A DNA stretch of 64,000 bases from Apostichopus japonicus (Eukaryota; Echinodermata; Holothuroidea; Aspidochirotida; Stichopodidae), in the NCBI RefSeq assembly GCF_037975245.1, contig NC_092572.1, positions 28,195,989 through 28,259,988 on the forward strand. The letters are read 5' to 3'. The position numbers were made by a program, and so were the translations under genes. Positions 45,003 through 55,996 of the stretch are shown here, in pieces (position 1 is the first letter of the stretch; each line of letters begins with the position of its first letter). The notes under the pieces are model-generated. The model made no database searches. It worked only from the letters and a program-made list of their open reading frames with translations, and was not told where the DNA came from.

Positions 45003-45179
45003 GCACCTACTGAAAGAAGAATAATTTGCAATGTGTTTTTCAAATTTTTGGGTGAAAATTTGGGCAATATGCGGAGGATTTTTTTCGGGCACCTGCTGAA
45101 AGAATAATAATTTGCTATCTGTTTTTCATTTTTTTTGGGTGAAAATTTGGCAATAAGCTGAGAATTTTTCGGACACCAC

Positions 45180-45558
45180 CAGTGGCGGAGCCTCCATACA
45201 GTCAGGGGGATGCCCCCCCCCCTGAGGGACTCAAATGGACTGCTGGCGCCCTTTTCAGCTTTTTACCACTTTTTACTTATTCGCGATTATTGACTTTTTT
45301 ATTGCGCTCTCAAATACCTTTGTTACATTTTGTTGGTGCAATTTTCTGACAAATGGCGATGACACATATTTATTCTTTGTTTATTTGCAAATTAACAAGG
45401 CATGGAAAGGGTCAATTCCGGCGATCTAGGGAGTATCTTTACTCAAAAATTTCTGTACGCTCCGCGCCAACCTGTAGTGGCGCTCCGCTTAGATAGTGTC
45501 GAAAGCGCCCCTACAGACCATTCTCTCCCCCTGACCAATACCCCTAGCTCCGCCAATG
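45180..45558. mobile_element. third-level MITE, copy 2
   Basis: Nearly identical to 44626-45002, differing by two extra C in a C-run and a few substitutions, and sitting in the same position relative to the 84-bp units. It therefore arose by tandem duplication of a roughly 556-bp block rather than by a second insertion. Confidence 0.8.
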
Positions 45559-45992
45559 GCACCTACTGAAAGAAGAATAATTTGCAATGTGTTTCCAATG
45601 GTTAAACTTATATAATTATTATCATTATTGTTGTAACGACTTCCCCAATAATTCTAACCAATATGGAAGGGCACTAACACGGAAAATGATTTTATGTTAT
45701 TGGCAGGTGATGCAATAACTGATGGATGCCTATGTGATTTGCACATCAACTTGTGGAACGCGCGCGAAAAAAAATTGGTTTTATTTTTTCGGGCAAGTCG
45801 TTACAGCCCCCAATCAAATAAGGCTCCTACGCCTATGGGGAGGGGTGGTAAATGCAGGCATGTGTATTCTTGAGTGATTGTCAAGGATGTCAATTTTTCA
45901 CGCAAATTTTTTCGAACTCACTTGATTGAGGGGCCCCGCTCCATTGCCGGGCCCAGGGCCCGGTGATATCTTAAGACGGCCCTGATTTCTAT

Positions 45993-47700
45993 ATCATGAT
46001 GAAATTATCAATTATTGTAAGACGTACTCAACGAACCCCCGGAATGGTGCGTCATGTCCGATGAAGCGCATATTTGGTGCGTTATTACAACTACAATATG
46101 TGCGTCAGTGTCCATCAATGTGCCATGCATGGTGTATCCTTTAAATTAAATGTGATAAATTTTGTCGAACATAAAATGGTGGCATTCACAATTATTGGTG
46201 ACATTGATTTGTTTATGTTGTCCTTGATTTTATGATTAAACAACGATGATAGCAAACTATCATGTTATGAATGCATAAATATGTGAACAGTATCTACTAT
46301 CCTTCACTATATAATTCAACAAAGGAGCCTGTAGAGCTACAGTAGTGTAGCTTCTTTCTGAGAAGGCTTTTGAGTTTTGAATTAATTTGGAAAACTTAGT
46401 TATATATATCAGTTATCACTTTACACTACAGTTACCAGGAAAAACGGCTACCGTTTTTTTAAGTTACTATACCAAGTTGGGAGTATTATATAATGGCAAT
46501 ACTCTAATTTGGGATAGAAAGAGTTTAAATTAATGCGTACATTTTTTCTTTGCAAGTGGAGAATCATCGACAGCTAAAGTGGCTATGCGTATTGACAAAC
46601 AAGTGAAGCAAAGTAAATACCCTAGCCTATATGCATATTAGACTTAAAAAAGTAAAAGAACCCAATGCCTTAGTAACTTAATTCATCTTGGAGTTGCTCA
46701 GCAGATTCGAGGTTATTTCACCAATTCACCACTTAAGAACCCATTCTCAGACAAAAAAAAGACAAAATTGAAATGGCTACACAAATTAGTAGTCTATAAC
46801 TGAGAATGACCATGCATGCAAATATGCAGTAAATTTTCAAGTTGTCAGACTAATTTATTTGTTGCTAGGAACTCTATAAAAGTGCTGGTAAACTAGAGTA
46901 GGAAATGAAAACAGTTACTTTATTGCGTATAGGCCCCTGTCCCTCACATATCTCATTGCATACTAGACTTACAGTTACAAAATAAATATGCCCATATCAA
47001 AAATGCTCTTGACAGGAATAACCACCAAATTGAGGTAGGCCCTCCATGGTGCATAATTTTATAAATCTGGGCCTGGAGCTAGGCTACAGTAGTCATACTT
47101 TTGCTATTGCTCCGCTCATGAGAAGTTGCATTACTTTCGAGTTTAATTTTCTTGTGGGGAGATCTCCCTACCAAATCCATATTACACTAATGTAGGCTAA
47201 GTCCTATTCATATTTGCAAAGCTACCGAATCATAAACCAAACACATGATACAGCAAACTTCCATACTGATCATGCTTAGTAGGCGAATATAAGTAGAAAA
47301 GCATAAATAACACTTCATGAAATGTTCGGCCTAGGCTAGGCTACAGTTTGTACAGCAGCCTGCACTGCAGTAGCATGGACACTGCAGAGTTCGGACACCT
47401 AAGCCTTAAAACACCCCAAAACTATTTCTCATGGTATAAATCACCTGAAACTATACTTGGTATGGTTGGGTCATTTTGGAGAGAAAATAACCGTAGCTTC
47501 GTAGTTTTTCGTGCAGTTGGCTCTTGGTGTATTAGTTGCCTTAGTTTGTAGTACTAGTAGTAGTACTAGTAGGCCTAGCTAGAATGATCTATTGAACAAT
47601 ACAACAAGGAAGCCTACGGTAGACCAAACACTTCGGCCGGAAAACAGTATACTTTAGCCTAAATAGTAAATATATAACGTTAGTCGTTAGCATAATTTGC
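45993..47700. other. intron of the small gene, no recognised feature
   Basis: Unique-looking AT-rich DNA. 46020-46140 has 'gtgcgt' words in both orientations but no clear element. Confidence 0.4.
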
Positions 47701-47707
47701 TGCCTAC

Positions 47708-47918
47708 CTTCTCGTATAATCTGCCATGCCAGTAAATGCTCCGCGAAGGTAGCATTGGTCATTTTGTCGATCCCCGATCTCTGTTCCAGTAGATCGTTTT
47801 TTGGAGACCCAGTCCACGTACGTAGCACCAGCTCAAGTACACTTTTCAATTCATGTCCGTTTTGTCGCTCACTGCTTTTGGCATCGGGACCCACAATAAA
47901 GCAACCTGTGCCTTCCAC
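47708..47918 (-). CDS. first exon of a small unidentified gene
   Basis: This GC-richer, CpG-containing stretch has a good donor (GAGAAG|GTAGGCA). The open frame continues through ELKSVLELVLRTWTGSPKN and MTNATFAEHLLAWQIIRE and is in phase with the exon ending at 42638. The only in-frame ATG is at 47762-47760, giving a 40-residue protein. Upstream the frame stays open to a TAA but without an ATG, so a GTG start (47918) or a missing upstream exon would be needed for the longer 92-residue version. I recognise no family. The high CpG content suggests a promoter. Confidence 0.35.
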
Positions 47919-48126
47919 CTCGACAGCGCGGCCGCAATATACACGTTACGTGCTACCACTGCATGAAACTGTGCTATACATTACGTATATTTACATACAG
48001 GGTTTACACTGTACACTGGCAGTATATATATTACAAATACCGTGTCACGTGATTAACGGTGAACCAGCCAAACCTATGAAATTGGCCCGCCCTCTAAAAA
48101 TTTCCTAGCTGAGAGTGTGCTTTTAA

Positions 48127-50560
48127 CAATTAATTTACACCTAAATCCCCGGTATGGCGTCCCCTCAGCATACATCGGCTACGGCTCACAGCAGAATGCC
48201 CTGCAGGTCTTCACTTACCTGTGTAAAACAATGATAAAAGCAAAGCTTACAGAATAACGTCAAGTCCTCTCTTTACTCCTACGAAGTGATTTTATTGAAA
48301 AACAATTTTAATTTACCTTCTTTTTCTTAGGGAAAGGGGGGCTACTTAAACATGAGATCTCAAATAAAGACTTACAAGGCCTGGGAAGGCCTGCGACTTC
48401 CAAGATCTGAAAAATGCCATTTCCTGCAATTTAGGAGGTATTTTTGGCAAACAATTTCGGGGCTACGCTACAGCTGGCGGCGCTCTGCTTCGATAGTGTC
48501 ATGATAATCATTACAGTACCCATCAATCTAAGCGGACCATGATGATCCCTTTTGGTAAATGGCCCATCCACTAAACATTTATATCAAAAGGCCCTCGTAT
48601 ATACGCCCATCAAGGTACCGCCATAAAACATTTGGACATGTTTATCGATGTTCCTCAACTGCTCCTTAGGGGTTCTACCCAGGCTGCGGCATTTGACTGT
48701 GCTGCAATATAGCAGTATTAATATTAAATGCATTCCTTCCCTATAACTACATGTCTTCTAATGAACGAAATAAAAGTCTAGTAACAGATGAAAATCCCTA
48801 ATACTTTGGAACCTGCATGATTTACTAAGTCGTCTCTATTACAAAAATAATGAGGATCAAATAGAATTTAAAAACGTCCCCATTCATGTTAATGGTAAAC
48901 AATCAATATGGGTGTGTCTTTGCTCAATCGACAATCTTGTTAAAATAATTTTTTAGCGGATTCCTTGAAATTCTTGTTAATAAAATGCATAAATACGTTA
49001 CTTTAGTCGAGTTATACAAAAGATGAAAAGAGGAATTCTTTTCTTTCTCTCGTTTTTCTTTAATCTCCCATCATCCATTCAATTTGTCTTCTTTCAGTGC
49101 ATACAATGATGTTGTGTAATCGTCTTGAGGACTAAACACTATTCAAAGTAATGACAATATTAGAACATGACTCAAACGAGACCTACACACCCAAGAGCAA
49201 TTCACATAAACAATAATCATAGATTAAGGCCAAGTTTCCATACACTTGAAAATGTAATTTAAAACGACACTGACTGCAATGTTTCAAGGCGTGGTCAGTG
49301 CTGAAGCACCCAGAAATACCAAATATTAAACTTAAGTTTGAATACTTAAGTAACCGCCCTGAAAAATTGTGTGCAAAATCTGAAAAAAAATCCCAATTCA
49401 GTTATAATTTTGCAACATATAACTCAGGTCGATGCTCCTGACATTCCCATATATTACATTTTCTGGTACCTATGCTTTCCTTCAAAGAACAATGTTTATT
49501 TAAATGAGTGGTAGCAAATACTACGCAAACATTGTAGCTAACATACCTGAAAGGAGACTTTACACATAACATTGGTATACTCTGTCCTGGTGCAAGAATA
49601 TCTGTTGAAAATGGGAACCAGTTTGATAAAATGTCTTCTGTTTATTTTGCTTTTTTTGTATCTGAGCAATTGAAAAATATTTGTTGCACCATACTAAACT
49701 TTCTTAATAATAGTATGAAATAATTACGATTACAAGTATTGGATAATGCAAAATATTACTAACTTTTAATTCAGATAAGAAAGCATAACTTGGCAATTTG
49801 GTTATATTATATTAACTCTGATAAGTAACAACCAAAAATATTGCGCAGGGTTGTGTCACAAACAACATGGCAGTAAAAGTATTTCTCAACCATCTGTTAA
49901 ACCAGCAACTCTCCATAGTTTTCTCACGTTTGCCGGTTCAACTAAATGAAAACTTAGAATTATATTTCTTGGCAGTTTACATATATTAGAGCTCTTCCCT
50001 CAAACCCCCGACTGTCTATTTGTCAAACTGTACAACCGTTGGGAGATTGCTAAGACAACACCAGCTTCATTGTTGGGTTTCATACCAACAGCCCTCATGC
50101 AGGGCTTCAATGGCTCATAACATACAGTAGCAGTCTAACACTTTTTGAGTTATGTACTCACAGAATAGTGTTTAAATAATTACAAACTGTGCGTTTATGC
50201 CTTTGACCTCTTTGTGCTAATTACCCATCAACAACTCAAAAATGTGTCAAGATTATATTATAATTGTATTCCGTACCTAAAGAATACATTACACCTATAA
50301 ACTTAACCAAGCTTTGTGACTACACCATCTTGCATAGCTGTGTTTTGCACCTCTCAAGACTTTAACAAATCATAAAACATCAAATTATTCCACCCCACAC
50401 CCTGTTCTTCAAATTATCACAGAACAAACGCCAAATTCATACATGCCTTTAACAAACAATCACCAAGTAATTAAAATTGTTTTTATAATCTATGCTCATC
50501 CTGCTAATGTCCTTCTTCAAAGCGCTTTACAGTAACAGCAGTATGATTATATCCTGTCTC
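48127..50560. other. intergenic or 3'-UTR stretch
   Basis: No gene recognised. A 'gctggcggcgctctgcttcg' scrap near 48475 resembles the interior of the CAGTGGCGGAGC MITE. Confidence 0.4.
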
Positions 50561-50563
50561 TAT

Positions 50564-50840
50564 CAGAAAAAGGTGACGAATTGTTCATACTGTCAGTACG
50601 AGTGTTTTGAGGCATGATATGGTAGGACAGTATAGAGTGGTACTAGCATTATAATCAGATAAAGGCTAGGAACTGTCTATACTGTCAGTACGAGCGCATT
50701 GAAGCATGATATGGTAGAACAGTATAGAGTGCCAGGTACTAGCATTAGAATCAAATATAGGTTACAAACTTTTCATTCTGTCAGTACAAGGTTTTAAAGT
50801 ATCACATCGGTGTACAATATAGAATGGTATCAGAACAAGA
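50564..50840 (+). repeat. three tandem copies with internal hairpins
   Basis: 'atactgtcagtacgag' starts copies near 50588, 50677 and 50774. Each ends 'acagtatagagtg' or a decayed form, so 'ctatactgtc' and 'gacagtatag' make a 10-bp stem within a copy. Spacing is about 90-97 bp. Confidence 0.65.
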
Positions 50841-51530
50841 AAGTTATCCCCACTGGCTTGATACAGTAGATGAAGCATATATGTAGTTCAAAATTAAACT
50901 AACCATAGGAACATGCATAATCACATCATACAAAATAAAATATCTAAATTGCTCACCTTTATCTAAAAAGATCATGGAAAATATTCTGGTATACCACATA
51001 CACGTATGTTAGCAACGTTATGTAATTTAGAAGAGAGTGATTGACTTTGAGAGTTGGAGACTCAGGTTGTCTCCCTGTCCTCCAACCACCAACCGCTGCA
51101 AATCTGTTACAATCTTTCCATTCAAGGCAGTTGATTATGTTTCTTAAATTCTTTTTCTTCAAATTTTCAGCATCCTAAAACTTGCTAGTAATAACTTTTG
51201 AAACTTTCCATTTATTTCCTGAATCTCCAATTCCCAGACATTGAGTAGTGGTATTAAATACAAAAATCAAATGTCTCAATGAGAAACATAATTGTTGAAG
51301 TTGGTACATGATTAACCATTGTTTCACTTTCTTGCATATTTGGGGCCAGTGCTGATGATCTTTAACTAAGATTTATGAAAAGTTTGTAAAATGTCTTGGA
51401 GCATTACATTTGAGTTCAACACACTCAAACCAAAAACATGTAGCAATATATGTATTCACATTCTGCTTTCCCAAACAGTACTGTGCCAAAATAAACAGCC
51501 ATATGACAGCTATGATCTCAAGTCAGTCGC

Positions 51531-51562
51531 ACCAGGGAGTCGTTATGGAACGACTCCCTGGT
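51531..51562. other. perfect 14-bp hairpin with 4-nt loop
   Basis: ACCAGGGAGTCGTT, loop ATGG, then AACGACTCCCTGGT, exact complement. Isolated in otherwise unstructured DNA, possibly in a minus-strand 3' UTR. Confidence 0.8.
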
Positions 51563-51599
51563 TGGACACAACAATTCCACAAACATCCTTTACTACACA

Positions 51600-52660
51600 A
51601 TACAGTCACCGTGCATCGATCTGAATTCTGAAATAAAGACCTACTAAAATAATCCATTATGTCATAAATAAATGTCAACATAAGGTCTAAGAAGATATTT
51701 CATATAGGATATGCAAAGAACAAAAGAGTTTGACTCCACAGCTAACCCCACCCTAGAAATGAAAGATACATATACAAATATACATTGCACTTCAAGGTGT
51801 TGAAAAACTTACTTCAACAACGTACTTGGATTTTTTGACGAGAAACTAACTGATTAAAAAGGTGCAATGTAAAAGACAATGTATAGAGAAAGGCTTATAC
51901 AGTAAATAACATTTCTGAAAATGTCTGTTCCATTGTTATTTAAGCTGATGACAATACTTGGTTACATAGATGTAGAGTCTTTCCGATCAACTGTAATATC
52001 TTGCTTCTTCCTTGTCAAAAGTGTATGATTTAATGATGGTTAGTTTTGTAGCTCTCCAACAAAACCAATTGCAATTAATTCATACTAGGTATCTCCCTTT
52101 AATATTGTAAAAAAATAAATTATGATAAAGGTCTTAATTGGCAACATTTCAATCTTTAAACATGATGAGTTCAACCTGGTTAGCCCTCGCTTGGTTTATA
52201 CCCTGAAAAAACGGTGATTTTCTGGGTATCACATGATCTACGAAGTATCCAAAGCTGTCTTAGCTAATGAAGCAGCTGTAGCAGGAATAAACACAATTCA
52301 CCAAGGAGCTTGAGGGGTAAGGTAAGAGAGATTTCAACTTCAAGGACTTTCAAGTCCAAGAAAAGAGGTCTTCCATTTGCCTACTTTCCCGTTCTCGAGA
52401 TGCTGTGCAAAATATGTATATAATAGATATTGTCTGTATAAACTATAAAGCCTCCAGGCAAGCATTAGTACATCGTTACTTGCTTTCACTTCATGGCAGC
52501 AAATCTTAAGGTATAGTTATTCATATTGCAGAGGTTTGCAAAACATTGTATTTTGATTAGAACGTGCTGGGAATGCTGACAGACAGTTTATAATCTCTAT
52601 CTCCAAGTAAGGCAATCTATTAACCTTATTCTCGAACTGCCCTTACCATGACACGTAATG
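51600..52660. other. stretch without recognised features
   Basis: Nothing recognised on either strand. Confidence 0.35.
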
Positions 52661-52667
52661 TGGCCAA

Positions 52668-52950
52668 GTGCTGTTGCCGAGTGGATAATGGAAGTGGCAT
52701 TTGAAGCAAAAAGGCTGAGCATTAGGGAGCTTCCGGGATTGATACCCTTCCGGGTCATAGTGAGGTAGGTTTTTCATCCAAGAGCAATCTACGGATTCCC
52801 ATCTGAAATGACTTTCTAAATGATGCCAAAAGATTCCAAATTTGAGTTAAAATGTTTAATTTGCAGCCACCCGATGTGTAAGTTGTCATCCATAAAGCCC
52901 TGGCGGGTTTCTTCCTCATTTGCGGTCACTTAAGCGTTGTAAAATAAACT
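52668..52950 (+). repeat. tRNA-derived SINE, copy 2
   Basis: 'gttgccgagtggataatgga' matches a Ser/Leu tRNA D-arm. 'catttgaagcaaaaaggct', 'tttttcatccaagagcaatc' and 'cataaagccctggcgggttt' align with the copy at 36865-37092. The B box is decayed ('gggattgataccc'), so it is older. Confidence 0.75.
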
Positions 52951-54599
52951 GTTGACAAAACTGCTCCCGGGACTTCACTGAGTAGACCCAACACTGACCT
53001 TCATAAAACAAGAAATCCATCCGGAAACTCTCCACACAAATCACACACTTTTTTTTACACAACTCTATATTTGTCTTAATGAGCAAACTTGACATTGAAA
53101 ATTAATTTGCTTTTAGTCCATTCCTGGACATCAAATAACTTCTGAAGACAGGAAACATTACATGTCTCCTTCCCTAACATCACTTAACCCAACTATATTC
53201 CATCTAATTCCTCACAATTGTACACACTAAGTACACTGTGGACATTATATGACAGGGCATCATTGTGACTTAACCTACCAAGGTCCCAATACACCTGACC
53301 ATACATGAATCCATCCTACACCCATGTAGTCTTATCATCCTACACCTCCAGTGGCAAGTCTGCATCTTGCTTAGATGTTACCACTTGACTCCACTTAAAT
53401 CTCAATAAAGAACACAAATTGTCATTTCTAACCTGACAGCAAAGCTTCCTGACCCAACATCCTCACGTAATGATCAACCTCATAACTAAGGAATGCTCCT
53501 TACAAATTGTTAATGGGGCTCTTAAGCTACACCCAAAACCAACAGAGGGCATTGACACATCAAACCTATCTAGTTCAATCCAGTTAACTTGACAATCTGC
53601 ACGATCTTTGTCTCAGATCATAAAGGTACTGCGAGTTCAATCATAGTAGTAAACACAATTTCGATGTGGTAACATGCTTTGTAAGTATTAAAGTCAAACT
53701 TAATTGTTTTACACACATAACCTGTTCTTACTAAAGTAATTTTTGTTCGTCCAAGTGGAACCTTAACAAGACAATCACCCAGTGTATATGTACGCCAATA
53801 AATCTAGCATATTAGATTGGTTATGATTGCTTTCAAAGATGTGTATTAACAGTATAGATAACATCCATTAAGACTTATGACAGCAACCGTTGTAATTGCT
53901 GACGATCCACATTAAATACACTCAACCTCTACACAGTATTGCAACCTGTTGTCCACTTAAAGCAGCTTTTTGTATTTTCTATTTGCTTTCCCACCCTTTT
54001 GACATTTCTGTCAAGTTGTTTGCATGAATTCATCACAAAACAGCAAACTAAGATATTAGCCAAGTTTAATCCCCTGCCAAGAGCATTCATTGGCAAGTAA
54101 TTACGGACTTCTGCAGATAACGAGTGGAGTATCCTCAGACAAATTCCTCACTTAAAATTTGAAGTTAGATTTGAATAGATAAGCTAGTTATGTATGTCGT
54201 TATGCCAATGAGGCTGAGAAAATCACAGAAAAGTATGCAAAGAGCTGCTTTAAGTACAAGACATCATACAAATATGAAACTTGCTCTTGACTAGAAGATA
54301 ATCACAAGATCATGAATGATCATCACATGATCAGCGGCTTCAAAATAAACCAAAGTAAATCCATTCATAAAATAGCATCTTACTACACTCTGAAAGACGT
54401 CAGCTTCAGTCTCTTCCCTCTAAAAGAGAAGAAAAACTGGCTGAAACAGGTGCATCTTCCGGCATTTTTAAGTGCTTCAAACAGTGCCACGTTTTTCAGC
54501 TCCAGAGAGATCCATGTTGGCTGTTGGCTTCATTTGTTACACCTGAGGTCATCCTCTATTATCAAATGTCAAAGTTCAAACAATTACCCAGATAAGATG
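52951..54599. other. intergenic or 3'-UTR stretch
   Basis: No element recognised. Possibly minus-strand 3' UTR of the ZDHHC-like exons. Confidence 0.35.
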
Positions 54600-54676
54600 T
54601 CATACATTATATCCAGGTGGTGTCAGTAAAGGGTATCTGGTGGTACGGCAAGGTAACAACCAACAGTAAATAGGAC
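54600..54676 (-). CDS. ZDHHC3/7-like C-terminal exon
   Basis: Acceptor TTTCTTTCAG|GTCCTA, open to TGA at 54600-54602. It codes GPIYCWLLPCRTTRYPLLTP and PGYNV. With the previous exon it gives VFG-six residues-W-two residues-P and a final Pro-x-Tyr-x-Val, matching the tail pattern I recall for vertebrate ZDHHC3 (VFG...W..P...PYQYVV). This would be the cytosolic C-terminus of a Golgi protein S-acyltransferase. The sequence downstream to about 48 kb could include its 3' UTR. Confidence 0.45.
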
Positions 54677-55310
54677 CTGAAAGAAAACATGATACCATAA
54701 CATATAAACTGAATGACAGTTTCAAGCTCGGGGTAGAAAGGCAAGAAAGGCATCAGACAGGTGGGTGACAAACCGGTTGAACACCGAAGTGTAGTCAGCC
54801 CTAAGACTAATAGAGGCTGTGATTATAGTAAAGCATAAAGACTTGCAAAATCTTTGCATGAAAATGTTTCCTCCTGGTCCACCAATCCAACCACACACAA
54901 CAATAATTTAGATGTATTGACTTACTGTGACAATAGTATGCAATGAAGGCAGGGGTGTGGAGAGATAAAGGGGACAAATATGCAGGCATCTGACAAAACA
55001 AGTAGTATGTAAAATGGGAAAGAAGTGTTCTCATTTTCAAATATTTATTGCAGTTGTTTCCTTTTATTTTGAAAATGATTACTGTCTGTAATGAACATGC
55101 GTTTTTCAAATGCCAGTCTTAAATATTGAAGCTCTTAAAAAGTATAATGATGCAACTGGTTTCAGTGTCAACGCTGTGAACAATCTTTGAAAATATGTAA
55201 AGAAAACAAAGAGAAAGTAAAAGGTTTCAGACCCAAGTGGAATTATGATGACATCACAGATTTACAAAGTGACAGTTCCCAGACACAACATTTAAACAAG
55301 GATACTCCCA

Positions 55311-55660
55311 AATATTTCCTGTTTGAGTTGTTCTTTACAAAGATGACTTTCATACCAGCCCAAGATGATGATTGTGTTTGTGTCCTCTTCCAGACATTGA
55401 AGGAGAAGACTTTAAACCTATGATGTCTCACAGATAATTCCTGTTTGAGTTGTTCTTCCCAAGGATGACTGTCATGTCAGCCAAAGATGATGGTTAGTTT
55501 TGTGTCCCCTTTAAGGACATTGAAGTAGATGACTTTAAACCTATGATGTCTCCCAGATATTTCCTGTTTGAGTTGTTCTTCCCAAAGATGACTTTCATAT
55601 CAGCCAAAGATTACGGTTGTGTTTGTGTCCCCTTTAATGACATTGTAGGACTGCCCTAAC
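55311..55660 (+). repeat. 123-bp tandem repeat, about 2.8 units
   Basis: Copies start at about 55311, 55434 and 55557 with 'tttcctgtttgagttgttct' and contain 'gactttaaacctatgatgtc'. The period is a multiple of three but stops interrupt the frames. It lies in the intron between the two ZDHHC-like exons. Confidence 0.85.
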
Positions 55661-55875
55661 ACTCCAAGTTCATAAATCATGACATACTTGCACCTTAAGA
55701 ACTACAAAGTTTATAGAGTAATTCAGACTAGTCTAAGATCAAACATCACATCGTCTTGAGTTTCTCCCTTGGAGTCCTAATGATATGATATGACTGATCT
55801 TCTAATATTATTAGAGAATCTCGCTACATCCTCACATATTAAACTACTTAAAGCAAGTCCAGGTACAAGCCTTAC

Positions 55876-55990
55876 CTTTACCAAAGACTTCTCTCAGTAG
55901 TTGCATCGTTGTTTTTTCTGTTTTTTCTTTGATACCACCTTTATGCTGCACCTGCTCTACTGCTGTCTCATCATCAAAGATGGCCGACAT
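55876..55990 (-). CDS. ZDHHC3/7-like penultimate exon
   Basis: Acceptor TGCTTCAG|ATGTCG, donor AAAG|GTAAGG, 115 nt, joining the 54600-54676 exon in phase. It codes MSAIFDDETAVEQVQHKGG, IKEKTEKTTMQLLREVFGK. SAIFDDETAVEQ resembles SICTDETGIEQ just after the last membrane helix in ZDHHC3/7. The membrane helices and DHHC cysteine-rich domain expected upstream were not found between 56 and 62.4 kb. Either the exons are farther away, with the paralogous receptor nested in an intron, or this is an orphaned C-terminal fragment. As it stands the two exons give 63 codons from the internal ATG. Confidence 0.45.
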
Positions 55991-55996
55991 CTGAAG

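Larger units (their letters stand above)
44273..45837. mobile_element. second, nested hAT-like element, 1,565 bp
   Basis: Inverted ends CATAGGCGTAGGAG and CTCCTACGCCTATG, with a likely 8-bp duplication GGGAGGGG on both sides; G-richness makes the exact edge ambiguous by a base. Same family as 28480-29226. Interior: tandem units of about 84 bp starting 'gtgaaaattcgggcaatatg', interrupted by the 44626 and 45180 insertions. Confidence 0.8.
43778..45984. mobile_element. outer hAT-like element, 2,207 bp
   Basis: Inverted ends CAGGGCCGTCTTAAG and CTTAAGACGGCCCTG, with a perfect 8-bp duplication ATTTCTAT (43770-43777 and 45985-45992). Its body has been interrupted by a second element (44273-45837). 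No transposase frame. Confidence 0.9.
38443..48126. other. 9.7-kb interval bounded by inverted 28-bp TTAA-ended repeats
   Basis: Left 38443-38470 reads TTAAAGGCACACTCTCAGCT followed by AGGAAATT. Right 48099-48126 is its reverse complement with one mismatch. Both outer ends are TTAA, as for piggyBac or Kolobok target sites. The interval encloses the small gene (42638-47918), the hAT stack and three MITEs. No transposase is recognisable. Confidence 0.55.

Noticed and set aside
44679-45429. Two nearly identical 64-residue hydrophobic frames
   Set aside because: They lie inside the two copies of the third-level MITE and are produced by its duplication.
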